From: Canna indica
Taxonomy: Eukaryota; Streptophyta; Magnoliopsida; Zingiberales; Cannaceae
NCBI GenBank assembly: GCA_034359265.1
Contig: CP136892.1
Span: forward strand, 12,758,501-12,822,500
Reading direction: 5' to 3'
DNA length: 64,000 nt
Below are positions 23,841 to 35,615 of the stretch, piece after piece. Within the stretch, counting starts at the first letter, position 1. Each line of letters starts with the position of its first letter. The notes below the pieces were generated by a model that worked only from the letters and a program-made list of their open reading frames with translations, ran no database searches and had not been told where the DNA came from. The translations under genes and the position numbers were made by a program.

Positions 23841-25224
23841 AGTGTGGTTGGATGCTGAGTTTATATAATAGTGTTAATATTAATTAAACTCCTTTATCAA
23901 TTCGATCTTAGATTTAAAAAAAAAACATGCATCAATATAGTCATATATCCTTTGTATTGACTTCCAATTTTTTGATTTATCTTAAATTGGCTCTTAGATT
24001 TTTTTGAGTTTATTTCAATTTGATCATTTTATTTTAAAGCATTCACAATATTTAATTTTTTTTATTTTTAGGCATATATGAAATAATTATTATTTAATTT
24101 TAAAAATAAATGTATTTCTATGATTCTTCGCAAGCATTAGTAATTAAATCAAATGTCAAATATAAAAAATTTAGCCAATAGTACTAAAAAGATAGTGGTT
24201 TTTGTATCATCCAATGTCAAATAAGAATCTTGTGGTGCTTTTTCTATCATCGAAGGGGCCAACCCAAGCTGAGTTAGAGAACCCAATCAACTCCCGTTTA
24301 GGTCTTTGCCCCGTTTTACTGTTTCATGGTTGAGCGGGGTGTGCGTCCTCATGCTCTTTCCAAGATCTGGTGTAACAAGTTTTCTCTAAAAATGAAGATT
24401 TTTTCTTAGCTCGCCATCAAAAAGCAGTTACCAACCATAAACCACCTCACTAGATATGAAATTAGCTTAGAAAATGATTTATGCATATTCTGCGCGACAG
24501 CCCCTTGAATCAATATAGTGTTAATATTAATTAATTAAACTCCTTTATCAATATAGTGTGGTTGGATGCTGAGTTTATATAATAGTGTTAATATTAATTA
24601 AACTCCTTTATCAATTAGATCTTAGATTTAAAAAAAAAACATGCATCAATATAGTCATATATCCTTTGTATTGACTTCCAATTTTTTGATTTATCTTAAA
24701 TTGGCTCTTAGATTTTTTTGAGTTTATTTCAATTTGATCATTTTATTTTAAAGCATTCACAATATTTAATTTTTTTTATTTTTAGGCATATATGAAATAA
24801 TTATTATTCAATTTTGAAAATAAATGTATTTCTATGATTCTTCGCAAGCATTAGTAATTAAATCAAATGTCAAATATAAAAAATTTAGCCAATAGTACTA
24901 AAAAGATAGTGGTTTTTGTATCATCCAATGTCAAATAAGAATCTTGTGGTGCTTTTTCTATCATCGAAGGGGCCAACCCAAGCTGAGTTAGAGAACCCAA
25001 TCAACTCCCGTTTAGGTCTTTGCCCCGTTTTACTGTTTCATGGTTGAGCGGGGTGTGCGTCCTCATGCTCTTTCCAAGATCTGGTGTAACAAGTTTTCTC
25101 TAAAAATGAAGATTTTTTCTTAGCTCGCCATCAAAAAGCAGTTACCAACCATAAACCACCTCACTAGATATGAAATTAGCTTAGAAAATGATTTATGCAT
25201 ATTCTGCGCGACAGCCCCTTGAAT
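23841..25224 (+). repeat. Tandem duplication, two 670-bp copies with a 44-bp spacer
   Basis: 23841-24510 and 24555-25224 are colinear at a constant offset of 714 bp without indels; only about three substitutions were seen on reading through. The 44-bp spacer (24511-24554) is itself a shorter repeat of the unit's GTGTTAATATTAATTAA and CTCCTTTATCAAT text. Both copies end inside LINE-like sequence; only the second continues into the LINE 3' end. Confidence 0.95.
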
Positions 25225-25640
25225 CTTGCGATCACCTCTTCCTCGAATGCCCTACCACCTTGTCCATCTGGCGCGCCTTCCTAAGATGGACAAATCATGA
25301 GTATTTCGAAGCTATTCCTATAGCCGACATAGAGGCGGTCCGGTGTAGTCGCTCTGAGGAAGGAATTGCGCTGGTTTGGTGCCGGAATCTTTGAAACTTC
25401 AAGAACAATACAACCTTCAGGGACACAAGTGCTGGCCAGTCAGCTGTTTGGGAAGCATGCACCAGGCTATGGACCACACTCATGGGACTAATCTGAATCT
25501 CGTGTTTCTTATTCATGTTTCTCTCGTGTTATTATGTAACTCTTTGGAGTTACATGTTTATATCTCTTGTAATCTTTCTATTATCTTAGAACCTCTCGGC
25601 GTGGCTATCCTTCGGCCCTTGGGCCATGGTAAACCATTAT
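25030..25640 (+). pseudogene. LINE reverse transcriptase C-terminal (zf-RVT) fragment
   Basis: A decayed frame reads KIWCNKFSLKMKIF, a stop, LAIKKQLPTINHLTRYEIS, CIFCATAP, then ESCDHLFLECPTTLSIWRAF. The CxxC plus HxxxxC arrangement is the zinc-binding domain found at the C-terminus of plant LINE reverse transcriptases. The later part, to about 25600, is noisier. The first half is duplicated at 24316-24510. There are several stops and frameshifts, and no A-tail or TSD was found. Confidence 0.7.
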
Positions 25641-25804
25641 AAACCTCTACATTTCATTACTCTTGAAATGATATCATGTGGCCTTTGGGTCTCACTTCTT
25701 ACTGGAAAAGGTGTTTGTGAAGACCAAGCCATAATTATAGGCGCCTCTCAAATATAACAATATATATCCTTTTAGTTGTGCCAAGATTCGTAAAATTAAG
25801 ATTA

Positions 25805-26092
25805 AGCATAAACGGATGACTGAGAGAACTTACAACATAAGCAATACCTGACCTTACATCAGCTAGTGAGATACATGAAGGCTTCAATCAATCTTTTATA
25901 GTCTTGAGGATTAATCTCAATTCCTTTAGTGAAGGAACTTAGTTTCATATTTGTAGCCATTAGGGTTCCTACTGGATTGCATTGATCCATTCCCCAATTC
26001 CTTAGCAAATTCACTGTATATCTGACTTGAGATATGCTAATACCTCCCTCAAAATATTTAATTTTCAAATCCAATAAATAGGTTAATTAACC
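25805..26092 (-). pseudogene. Ty1/copia reverse transcriptase fragment
   Basis: On the minus strand the frame reads LKIKYFEGGISISQVRYTVN, WGMDQCNPVGTLMATNMKL and YKRLIEAFMYLTS, then after a frameshift ADVRSGIAYVVSSLSHPF. This is the C-terminal part of a copia-type (RVT_2) reverse transcriptase, where ...PVxTPM... and RxLIGxLxYL are usual. No integrase, LTR or other domain remains nearby, and it is opposite in orientation to the gypsy remains to its right. Confidence 0.75.
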
Positions 26093-26119
26093 CAAATCAG
26101 TCATCTGAAAACTTCTCTG

Positions 26120-29100
26120 CACGTTTGATAAGGAGAACGAAGTCGAGCAAGAAGATGTCACTTATGGTGATCAAGGGGAGGCTCTTGTCGTTCGGTGCAT
26201 CTTGAAGTTTGCACATGTTGAGGATGATAAATGACTCCATCACAATATTTTCCACACCTGATGTACCTCTCATGGTAAGGTGTGCACCGTCATTATTGAT
26301 AGTGGAGTTGTGAGAATGTCATTTCCACTACCATGGTGGAGAAGTTGCATATCAAGGTGGAGCCTCATCCGGAGCTCTACAATCTCTCTTGGCTCAAGAA
26401 AGTCAATGACGTTCATGTCAACAAGTGTTACCTGGTTCAATTTTCTATTGAATGCACTACAAGGACGAGATTATGTGCGACGTGGTTCCAATGGATGCAT
26501 GCCACTTACTTCTTGGGCGACCTTTGTTATATGATCGAAGAGTGATTTATGATGACTTCATTTATTCCTTTACGAAGTATAGTGTGAAGATTACATTGGC
26601 GCCTTGTAAAATGGAAGACAAGCCTAAGTACTCCACTAGAGAGGGGAGTTCTTATCTCTCAAAGTCTCAATTTCTCCAAGTCATGGATCATTCTCCCTAT
26701 GTCTTTGCGCTCATGCTCTTGGAGGAGAATGAAGAACAAGAGGATTGCCCGCCTATTTTGAAGCCTTTTCTCAGGGAATTTCGAGATGTGGTGCCCGATG
26801 AGATTCCTTCCGGACTTCCTCCCATGAGAGGAATTCAACATCATATTGATTTGATGTTGGGTGCTGCCATTCCAAATAAGGCGACCTATCGGATGAGTCC
26901 GAAGGAACATGAGGATCTTCAACGACAAGTCAATAGATTTTGCAAAAGGGCTTGATTCAAGAAAGCTTGAGCCCTTGAGTGGTTCCCACTCTTCTTGTGC
27001 CGAAGAATGATGGATCTTGGCAGATGTACATCGATAGTCGAGTTGTCAACAAGATCACCATCAAGTACATATTCTTGATACCTCGTCTTGCTGATTTGCT
27101 CGATCTACTTCATGGCGCTTCGATCTTTTCAAAGATTGATCTCAAGAGCAGATATCACCCAATTCGAATGCATCCTCGAGATGAGTGGAAGACGATGTTC
27201 AAGACAAGAGACGGTCTCTACAAGTGGTTATTTATGTCATACGGTCTCTCTAATGCTCCAAGTACTTTTATGCCCCTTATGAACCATGTCTTGAAGGCTT
27301 TCATTGGCAAGTTCCTGGTCGTCTATTTCGACGATATCTTGATCTATGGTAGTAGCGTGGAAGAGCACCTGGAGCATCTTAGAGAAGTCTTCAAAGTGCT
27401 TCGAGAGTAACGTCTATATGCAAACCCCAAGCAATGTCACTTTCTCACAAACAATGTCAATTTTTTGGGTTGTGTTGTCTCTCATGAAGGCACTAGCATG
27501 GATCCGAGCAAAGTAGAGGCGATCGTGAATTGGCCTACACCAAGATCGATCTCTTCAAGAGGTTCGAAGTTTCCGTGGGCTAACATCTTTCTATCGAAGA
27601 TTTATCATGGGATTTAGCGCACTCATTACCCCGACCTATTACTAAATGTTTGAAAAGAGGAGTATTCAAGTGGGACGAGGCGGCTCAGAAGTGTTTCAAG
27701 TTGATGAAGAATAAGATGACGGAAGCACCGATTCAAGCATTACCCGACTTTGAGAAAGTATAGTATTCAAAGTATGCTGTGATGCTTCGAACGTGGAATT
27801 GGAGTTGTTCTGTCTCAAGAAGGCAAACCACTCGCCTATACTCTAGTGAGAAGATGAATGAGTTGATGAGTAATTATTCGACCTACGACAAGGAACTTTA
27901 TGCCATCGTTCGAGCTTTGGCCAATTGGAGGCATTGTCTCATTTCGAATGAGTTTATTCTCTACTCGGACGATGAGGCCTTGAACGTCATGCCAAGTGGG
28001 GGGAGTTTCTTTAAGCTTACACATTTGTCAAGCACAAGAGTGACACTCAAAACCAAGTCGCTGACGCTTTGAGTAGAAGATGTGGATTGCTTTCTTCGAT
28101 GCAAGTGAATGTGCTCGGATGTGAAAGTCATAAAGGATATTTATCACGATGATCTCAATTTCTCCAAAGTTTGGGGTGAATGCTCCAAAGGTGCTTGGAA
28201 AGATTTTTTCTTAAAGATGAATAGAGTTTTAGTGCATTCCTCGATGTTCTTTATAAGAGGCAATCATTAAAGAAGCACACAGTGGTGGAATTGCAAGTCA
28301 TTTCAATCGAGATAAAACTCTTGCTCTCGTCGAGGTGAATTTCTATTGGCTGAATATGATTCAAGATGTGTCGACACATGTGGAGCATTAATCGAACATG
28401 TCATATCGTTAAGGCTCACTCTCAGAATACCGGCATATATACACACCTTCCCATTCCTAATTATATGGGAAGATGTAAGCATTGGTTTCGTGGTGGGATT
28501 GTCGAATACTCAAAGGAACAAAGACTCGATTATGATTGTGGTGGACCGATTCTCTAAGATGACTCATTTTGTTCCATGTCTCATGACCTTGGATGCATCT
28601 CCTGTTGCTCATCTTTACTTCAAGGAGATTGTCAAACTTCATGGCATTCCAAAGACTCCACTTCTGATCGTGACTCAAAATTTATGATTCATTTTTGGCG
28701 TACTCTTTGAAGGAAGCTTGGAACTACCCTTCAATTTAGTTCCTCTCACCATCCTCAAACTGACGACTAGACGAAGATTGTCAATCAGATTTTGAGAAAC
28801 TTATTGAGGTCCTCAGTAACTGGAAATATTCGACAGTGAGATTTAGAACTTCCTCGGGCGAAGTTTGCTTACAACCGATCTCAAAGAAAATCTATCGGTA
28901 AAAGTATGTTCGAGGTTGTTTATGGAGCTAATCGGATCAACCCATTGGAGTTATCCCCTCTTCCTATTAATCACTCTTTTAGTAGCGATGCTGAAGAAAG
29001 AGTAAAGTAGATTCAGAGTTTGCATAAAGAGGTTCGAAAGAAGATCGTTCGGCAAAATGAGAAGTACATGAAACAAGCTGACAAATTTCGAAGGCCGACA

Positions 29101-29355
29101 AGCTTCAAAGAAGAAGATTTAGTGTGGATTCATCTTCAAAAGGAGTGATTTCCACTCGGTCATTTTGGGAAGCTCAAACCAAGGGCTGATGGTCATTTTC
29201 GAATTTTGAAAAGGGTAGGAGAGAATGGATACAAAGTTGAGATACTGGTAGACTATGGAGTTTCAACGACTTTTAACGTTTCCAAACTATCACCATATGT
29301 TGGAGAAGATGAGGAGTCCGACTTGAGGGCAAGTCTCTTCCAACTGGAGGAGAAT
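26120..29355 (+). pseudogene. Degenerate Ty3/gypsy polyprotein (PR-RT-RH-INT order)
   Basis: Broken frames give a retroviral-type protease with IIDSG (26288-26302); a linker to reverse transcriptase (FRDVVPDEIPSGLPP, 26791-26820); RT core pieces ([14 protein letters not shown], the YFDDIL catalytic box near 27326-27345); an RNase H region (27740-28070); an integrase with a zinc-binding start and a core ([29 protein letters not shown] near 28540); and a C-terminal KLSPYVG segment near 29285-29305. The PR-RT-RH-INT order defines Ty3/gypsy. Numerous stops and frameshifts make it inactive. No flanking LTRs were identified. Confidence 0.85.
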
Positions 29356-29605
29356 TGACGGGGACATTATAATAATAAATAAGAGTTGTAATGGTTATTC
29401 AGTTCCAAGGGGTCAAGCGCATATATACCGCACAGCTTTAACAGACAATGAAATTAAAGAATTTCCCTCATCAATTCTATTTTATTACATCAATATGAAA
29501 TGCGGCTACTTTATTACATCATTCAAGTATTACATGCCTTACTTTTATCTCTGAAATGCACATTACTCTAATATTAAATTTGGTCAAATTATATATCCTT
29601 GGAAA

Positions 29606-29825
29606 TAGGGGCGAAGCCAGAAAATTATTTCAGGAGGCGCAAAATATAAAATCGCATATCAAAAAGATAATTATACGATAAAAAATATTTTTAGGAGAGG
29701 CAAATATAACTAAATACTCATACATATAATATATATTACTATATATATTTAATATAAAGTTAAGGGGGAGACCAATGTCAGGAGGGGCAATTGCCCCTCC
29801 TTATAGTACACTGGCTCCGCCCCTG
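29606..29825. mobile_element. Short hAT-type MITE, 220 bp
   Basis: A perfect 8-bp TSD CTTGGAAA (29598-29605 and 29826-29833) flanks an element whose ends TAGGGGCGAAGCCAG and (reverse complement) CAGGGGCGGAGCCAG match. Interior AT-rich and non-coding. Confidence 0.85.
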
Positions 29826-29833
29826 CTTGGAAA

Positions 29834-30179
29834 GCTATGGAAGTCTAGTTTCCAATGCAACAAATCATGCATAAATTGGAGCTTCCTATAAGAAGTTATG
29901 GCCAAGTTACAACAGCATGCGCAGTAGAACCCGAGAAGATATATGCAGACTTGAGGTGGAATTTTGACTTCCAATTAATATAAGCATGTATTCTAATTAA
30001 ATGTGTAATCTAGGGATGGTGAAAGTGATCAGATCCAACTAGTATAAATAGGTGTTTTGGTGATGGATGTAAGCAAGTCTTAGTTATCGAATGATACCAT
30101 TGCAACTGAGGATTGAATTCGGCCTATCTCTTTGGTGGATTCCTAAGAAGTATTAAGTCGTGTTCTTGTTGCTCTTGGG
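29834..30179. other. Intergenic DNA, nothing recognised
   Basis: No supported gene, repeat or element between the two MITEs. Confidence 0.4.
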
Positions 30180-30187
30180 GGCTTAGC

Positions 30188-30614
30188 TAGAGGTGGCAAA
30201 ATGGGCCGGACCGCTAACTGCATGGATCGAAAATCCACTACCCAACACGATTTTGCAGGCCGCCCGGCACGACCCACGAGGCCGTTTATCAACACCAAAT
30301 AAGCTTAATTTAAAATATTTGAGAGACTGAATAAGCACAAAATATGACATTTCACATGAAAAACTCCATGGATTAACTTCACCTGCAATTCTGAAACACT
30401 AAACAAGGACAAAATTGTAGTGATGCAAGGGAGAACATTAGTTGAAATTAATAATTAGTGGGCCGATGGGCCGGCCCACTTCAGTAGGCAATTTTATCGT
30501 ACCGTGTCGGCTCGGCCCGATAAGCTTATCGGGCTGAACTCCCCGACCCAAGCACGCAATTATCAAGTCATGCTCGTGTCGTGCTATAGTATCGTGCCCA
30601 TTTCTGTTACCCCA
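30188..30614. mobile_element. hAT-type MITE, 427 bp
   Basis: A perfect 8-bp TSD GGCTTAGC (30180-30187 and 30615-30622) flanks the ends TAGAGGTGGCAAAATGGGCC and, on the complement, TGGGGTAACAGAAATGGGC. Its GGGCCGGACCGCTAAC and TTTTGCAGG text matches the host element 52587-56596, so they are one family. Non-coding. Confidence 0.88.
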
Positions 30615-30619
30615 GGCTT

Positions 30620-30621
<2 letters not shown>

Positions 30622-30683
<62 letters not shown>
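30622..30683. repeat. (CT)n microsatellite, about 31 units
   Basis: An uninterrupted CT run starting right at the right-hand duplication of the preceding MITE. Confidence 0.97.
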
Positions 30684-30684
<1 letters not shown>

Positions 30685-30827
30685 CCATCAATTGATCAAC
30701 ATGGAAGATATGATCGTAAAGTGGTTTGCCTGTGGTACGAACTTAGTAAATGAGAAGCTTAAGAGGGGAATCACGATTGGTTGGGCTTAGACCTTATGGA
30801 AGGAGCTCAATAATTAAATTTTTAGGC

Positions 30828-31023
30828 CACTGCCAAAAAATCGAGCTTCTGTAATTACTTTGTTGGTCGCAGTGACTTCGCCTTAGATTTCTTGCAACGG
30901 TAATCAATAGTCGCAAAAGTCTATCGTGAAAGAAGTCGTTACAAATCTGATGGCAACCATGACTTCTATAGATCCCTAACCGTCGCAAAATTGACATTGC
31001 AAATGACTAAATTTTTAGTAGTG
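30828..31023. mobile_element. Small CACTA-type MITE, about 196 bp
   Basis: The left end CACTGCCAAAAAATCGAG faces a right end AAATTTTTAGTAGTG. Subterminal GGTCGCAG, GTCGCAAAAG and CCGTCGCAAAA motifs resemble those of the 541-842 element. Flanking triplets GGC and GGT match at two of three positions. The inside has no coding capacity. Confidence 0.6.
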
Positions 31024-31026
31024 GGT

Positions 31027-31474
31027 ATACTACAACAAATGTGTCTATCGAAATTTTATCTTTGGACATAAAGTTATTTTATTACCACCCATATAGATCA
31101 CAATGTATATACTCATCTACGTACGATATATAGATGATGTAATCTTCACTTTTTAGTTGTTTAATATAGTCATGGTGGGATGTTGTCTCCCTATTTCCCT
31201 AAAAAAATCCAGATTATATATGAAAATTCCTTAAAAATTTGAAGAGACTTTTTTCTTTCATTTTACATGTTTAATTAATTCATAAATATTAGTTATAAAT
31301 TAGGCAAGGAAATCAAGTGAAATATGTAGAATTCTAATTATAAGGGGAAAAAGCTCCTTTGTTTCGGCAAGTTCTTCTTCCTCTCGTGTCTGGTCCTCCA
31401 AACAAACGCCTTTGGTCCAATCCCACCTAAGGCTAAGGATGGTAGTGGGTCGAATGTAGTGTAGATACTATATA
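31027..31474. other. AT-rich intergenic DNA, nothing recognised
   Basis: No supported gene or element; the sequence up to the MULE duplication is mixed AT-rich DNA. Confidence 0.4.
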
Positions 31475-31483
31475 TATTATTTG

Positions 31484-32225
31484 GGGTAAGTTACACGGAG
31501 CCCCCCTCGACTATAGTCGATGTGCGCAAAGACTACCTAACTACAAAGTGTGCACAGAACCTCCTACGACTATACTTTTTGTTTGAATAACCCCCCTCCA
31601 TTAGCCCGTCCGTTAGTAACTTAACGGTAAAACTCTCACGTGCGCAGAACACCCCTCCCTAGTGCCACATGACAGCAATTTGGACCCTCCATCTCATCCG
31701 ACGGCTACCACTTTTCTTCTTCTACCCATCCCTCACCTACCTATACTCCTCCCCTTGCTCTAGACTCTACCGCCGTAGTCGCCATCATCGTCGCCATTGC
31801 CTCCATCGCCGTCGCCACTATCGCCGCCGCCACCACCACCACCACCACCACTACCACCGCCTCCTCCTCCTCTTCCTCCTCCTCGGGGTGGCGGTGGTGG
31901 TGGTGGAGGAGGTGGTGGCGACGGCGGTAGCGGCAACGATAGAGTCTAGGGTAAGCAGAGGAGTGTAGGTAGGTGAGGGATGAGTGGAAGAAGAAGTGGT
32001 CGCTGTCGGATGAGATGGAGGGTCCAGATTGCTGCCATGTGGCACTGGGAGGGGGGTTCTGCGCACGTGAGAGTTTTACTGTTAAGTTACTAACGGATGG
32101 ACTAATAGAGGGGGGTTATTCGAACAAAAAGTATAGTCGTGAGGGGTTCTGTGCACACTTGGTAGTTTATGTATAGTCTTTGCGCATATCGACTATAGTC
32201 GAGGGAGGCTCCGTCTAATCTACCC
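31484..32225. mobile_element. MULE-type foldback element, 742 bp
   Basis: A perfect 9-bp TSD TATTATTTG (31475-31483 and 32226-32234) flanks an almost complete palindrome. The left arm from GGGTAAGTTACACGGAGCC pairs with the right arm ending GGCTCCGTCTAATCTACCC, with arms of about 300 bp. The centre (31770-31930) is a CAC/GCC/CTC triplet-rich stretch. Long terminal inverted repeats plus 9-bp duplication indicate a Mutator-like MITE. The histidine-rich frame in the middle is repeat-derived. Confidence 0.88.
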
Positions 32226-32234
32226 TATTATTTG

Positions 32235-32800
32235 CATCCTCACTATATTTTACATATGCATATCCATAGCTGCAATCAGGGGCGTATACAAGATTTTGAA
32301 AATGGGGGACATAGTGAAATTTAAAATTGAATTTAAGATGTTCAATTACAATTTTGGGGTGCGGGGGCTTGCCCCCACGGTACGGTACAATATAATTGTA
32401 TAAGAATACCTTTAACATATGACAATCAAAATACATAGATCAACAAATGAGAAACAAAAGTTACTAAACAATCATTCAAGAGTTGATCACTCATACTATT
32501 GCACACTCTATTCTTCACAAAGTTCATTGCTGAAAAAACCCTTTCCACACTTGCTATCGCCACCGCCTAGGGGTGAGCACGGGTCGGGACGCCTCGGTCG
32601 TCCCGGTCCGACCCAAAAATTTGAAAAAAAATCCCATCCCAACTTTGAACCGGAACGGGACCGGAACAAATATGTTCATCCCGATTAAAAACCGGGACAG
32701 GACCGGGACGACATAAAAAAACCGAGATTGTCCTGATCCAGCCCGATTTATGGTATAAGTAATATTAATTTTTTGGAATATCGTAATATAATTTGATCTA
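32235..32800. other. Mixed debris with hAT-like end motifs
   Basis: CAGGGGCGTATACAAG at 32278 and TAGGGGTGAGCACGGGTCGG at 32570 look like hAT-type left ends, but matching right ends and duplications were not found. No gene is supported. Confidence 0.35.
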
Positions 32801-33508
32801 TTAATGCATGTATGTAGTTCAAACTATGACCTTTTTTATAAATCTAGCCCGATCTTTAATTTGTATCAATTACCACCCGAACTATCAAATTGATATCAAT
32901 TCTAGCCCGATGTCAGATGTCCGTCAATGCAACCGTTAGGTGCTGACGTGGCATCTGACTCGGCAAAATAAAAATTATTTTTTTATTATCACTTGTGCCA
33001 TGTCAGCATGTAATAAAAATATTATAATATTATATAAATAAAGAAAATTAATGTATCAATTCCAAACTTTGACCCTTGTAACAAATCTATCCCAACCTTT
33101 AATGTTTCTCCCTAATCTATTCCAAACTTTGGGATTGACAATAATTGTCTCATCTAAAATTGAACTTGAAATTTATATTGAATTGATATCAATGTGATAG
33201 TTCGAGATGTAAATGATACAAATTAAAGATGAGGCTAGATTTGTGAAAATGGTCATAGTTTAGGCTAAATACATTAATTAACCATATTTTTTATTACAAG
33301 CTGATGTGGCACAAGTGATAATAAAAAAATATTTTTTAATTTGTTGAGTCAGATGCCACGTCAGCACATAACGGTTGCATTGACAGACATTTGACGTCGG
33401 ACTAGAATTGATATCAATATGATAGTTCGAAAGATAATTGATACAAATTAAAGATCGGGATAAATTTATGAAAAAGATTATAGTTTGAACTAGATACATT
33501 AATTAATC
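32801..33508. mobile_element. Large foldback element with nested inverted repeats
   Basis: The stretch is palindromic around 33150. GTAGTTCAAACTATGACC on the left mirrors the AGTTTGAACTAGATAC end on the right, and CAATGCAACCGTTAGGTGCTGACG mirrors CGTCAGCACATAACGGTTGC. Inner arms (33045-33110 against 33185-33275) repeat the outer arms in part. No target duplication was pinned down. Non-coding. Confidence 0.7.
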
Positions 33509-34239
33509 CTAATTATATGTATGTGGTGTGGGATGTAGATAAGATGTGATGCAGATATACCTCCACACTCCACATCTGATATATCTCGACATCTACATCT
33601 GATCTGTATTTGTGTGAATATGGATTTTTCACCTTTATATATATATTTATATAATGTGAATACAAATTCACTAGAAGAAATATTGGATTTATCGACCACA
33701 ACTTCCGACGATAAGATGTTGTCGAAATTTTCGTTAGATTTTCGACAAATCTTAGCGTCAGAAAGAGATACCGACAAAATTTTTCGACCAAAATGAGTTG
33801 GAAAATTATCATATTATTTTTAAAAACTTTAATAGATTATCGATGAATTTTCGTCGAAAATTTAGTCGATAATAATTTCCGACAGATTTTGAAGTCGCAA
33901 GTTCGTCGGAAATATTAATGACTTAATTTTATACTTAATTAATGTTGAAGTCACCTACCACAACTTCCGACGAGAATTTATCGTCGAAAATTTTCGTTAG
34001 AGTTTCGATGACTCTCATCATCAGAAAGAGTTACCGACAGAAATTTTCGACCAAAATGTGTCGGAAAATTTGCAAATAACTTTTTTTAAAGAATAAAAAA
34101 TTATCGATACATTTTCGTCCAAATTGTAGTCGATAAATTTTTTAAATAATTGTAAATCCTTCATGACACCTCTTTATTCAATATATGAAAAATTATATAT
34201 ATAGTTTAAATTATTTTTGCAATTAATGACATCCTCAAT

Positions 34240-35615
34240 ACACGCATCATCCTTCCAAAAACTCATCATCCTTCCAAAAACTCATCATCTTCCAAACTTG
34301 CACTTCCTTTCTTCTTACACGCGTGCATCACCTTCTCCTTTATCATTATAGAAACGCTGCATCAGACATTAATCTTGCATCTCATATGTTCATCTTCTCC
34401 AAGTTTACTAGAGAAGACTCGATCGATCAGCCATCACGTACTGTATCTTCCTCTCCACCTCCTCCGCTGCCACCATCTCCGAGAGCTCAACAACGAGCTG
34501 ATCCCCGAGAGCTCAAGCCTGCCATAGGGTGTTGCAATGGTCGTAATGCATATTGTCAAAGCAGCCATCCATGTAAACCGGATGGGTTTCTTCCTCCGCC
34601 CAGGCATCGTTGGTGAGTAAAGCGGCCGCGGAAGGCAGATCGAGAGGAGGGAGAGGGAAATGATGAAGAGGCGGCCGCCGAGGAGGCACGCAGCGAGGAA
34701 GCTCGAGCTTTCGAGAACATCCATGGCGCAGCCTCGGTATCCCATTGGGGATACAAAAGATTAGAATGAAGGAGGTAGATCTGATACTAGATCTGGGTTC
34801 TAGTATCTAAGATTCATCGTGGAGCTGTGGAGCTCTTGCCATCGGAGGCTTCTCGATCGCCGTGAGGCAAAGGTGCGCGATGCTTTATTTATTGAGATGG
34901 ATCGAGGTGGACACAAAGAGGAGGTCGGCGGCGATGGCGGCCGATGAGTACGTGAGCAGCGGCTTGGTGAAGAGGATATTGGACGATCGGGCCAATGACA
35001 ACTCTGTGGGATTCCAGGTGATGATAGCGGCATGGGCTTTGTATTAGTAAAAATTCTAACGCTATACAATCTCTCTTAAAAATCATGCATTGAGCTTGTT
35101 AATCGCTAATTATGATGTTAGGTGATTAGAGTCATGCCAATTGATTTGAAGAAGCTACGACCTGTAGAGTTTAATGGCTTAGATCAAGGTGAAATTAGCT
35201 TGATATGCTACATCTTTGATGCCATGGGTTATAATTTTGGAGAAATGTTGCACGGGCACCTTGGTGCCTCAGAACTTCCTTAACAAACTTTTATCTCGAT
35301 CTATAATTGGTTCTTTTTGAGTTTTTCTTGGGCACGATGAGCTAAGCATTCTTGATATTTTTTGTAGGAAACTGGGAAAAAAAACGGACAAGCGGTGCAA
35401 TTCAGTTCTGAGACAATTTTTTTGCATTAGTTAGCTCTAATCAACTTGTTAAGATAGTATCATAGAATTCTTGCGCGCACCACCGAGCGGCTGCTCGTCT
35501 AACCACGCCACACACTTGCCCTTCTCATTCTTTTCTCATGGCCTTGTATGATTCGTCTTCTCGGCGCATTGTTTCACAGGCAAGTTTGCTTCATCCGATC
35601 GGGTGCCTCACTTGA
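34240..35615. other. Unassigned cargo inside the older CACTA element
   Basis: GC-richer than its surroundings, with several open frames on both strands. One exon-like frame (35122-35281, +, after a TTAG acceptor) reads VIRVMPIDLKKLRPVEF and ISLICYIFDAMGYNFGEML to a stop; its composition looks coding but the family is not recognised. The frame 34862-35047 is another weak candidate. This may be captured host DNA, as in other transduplicating elements. It continues at 39357-39720 beyond the nested copy. Confidence 0.35.

Noticed and set aside
30504..30695. Frame ending in a poly-Leu-Ser run
   Set aside because: Product of the (CT)n microsatellite and the adjoining MITE.
31669..32066. Histidine- and arginine-rich or Thr/Ser-rich frames
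   Set aside because: They lie at the triplet-rich centre of a MULE foldback element and have no gene structure.
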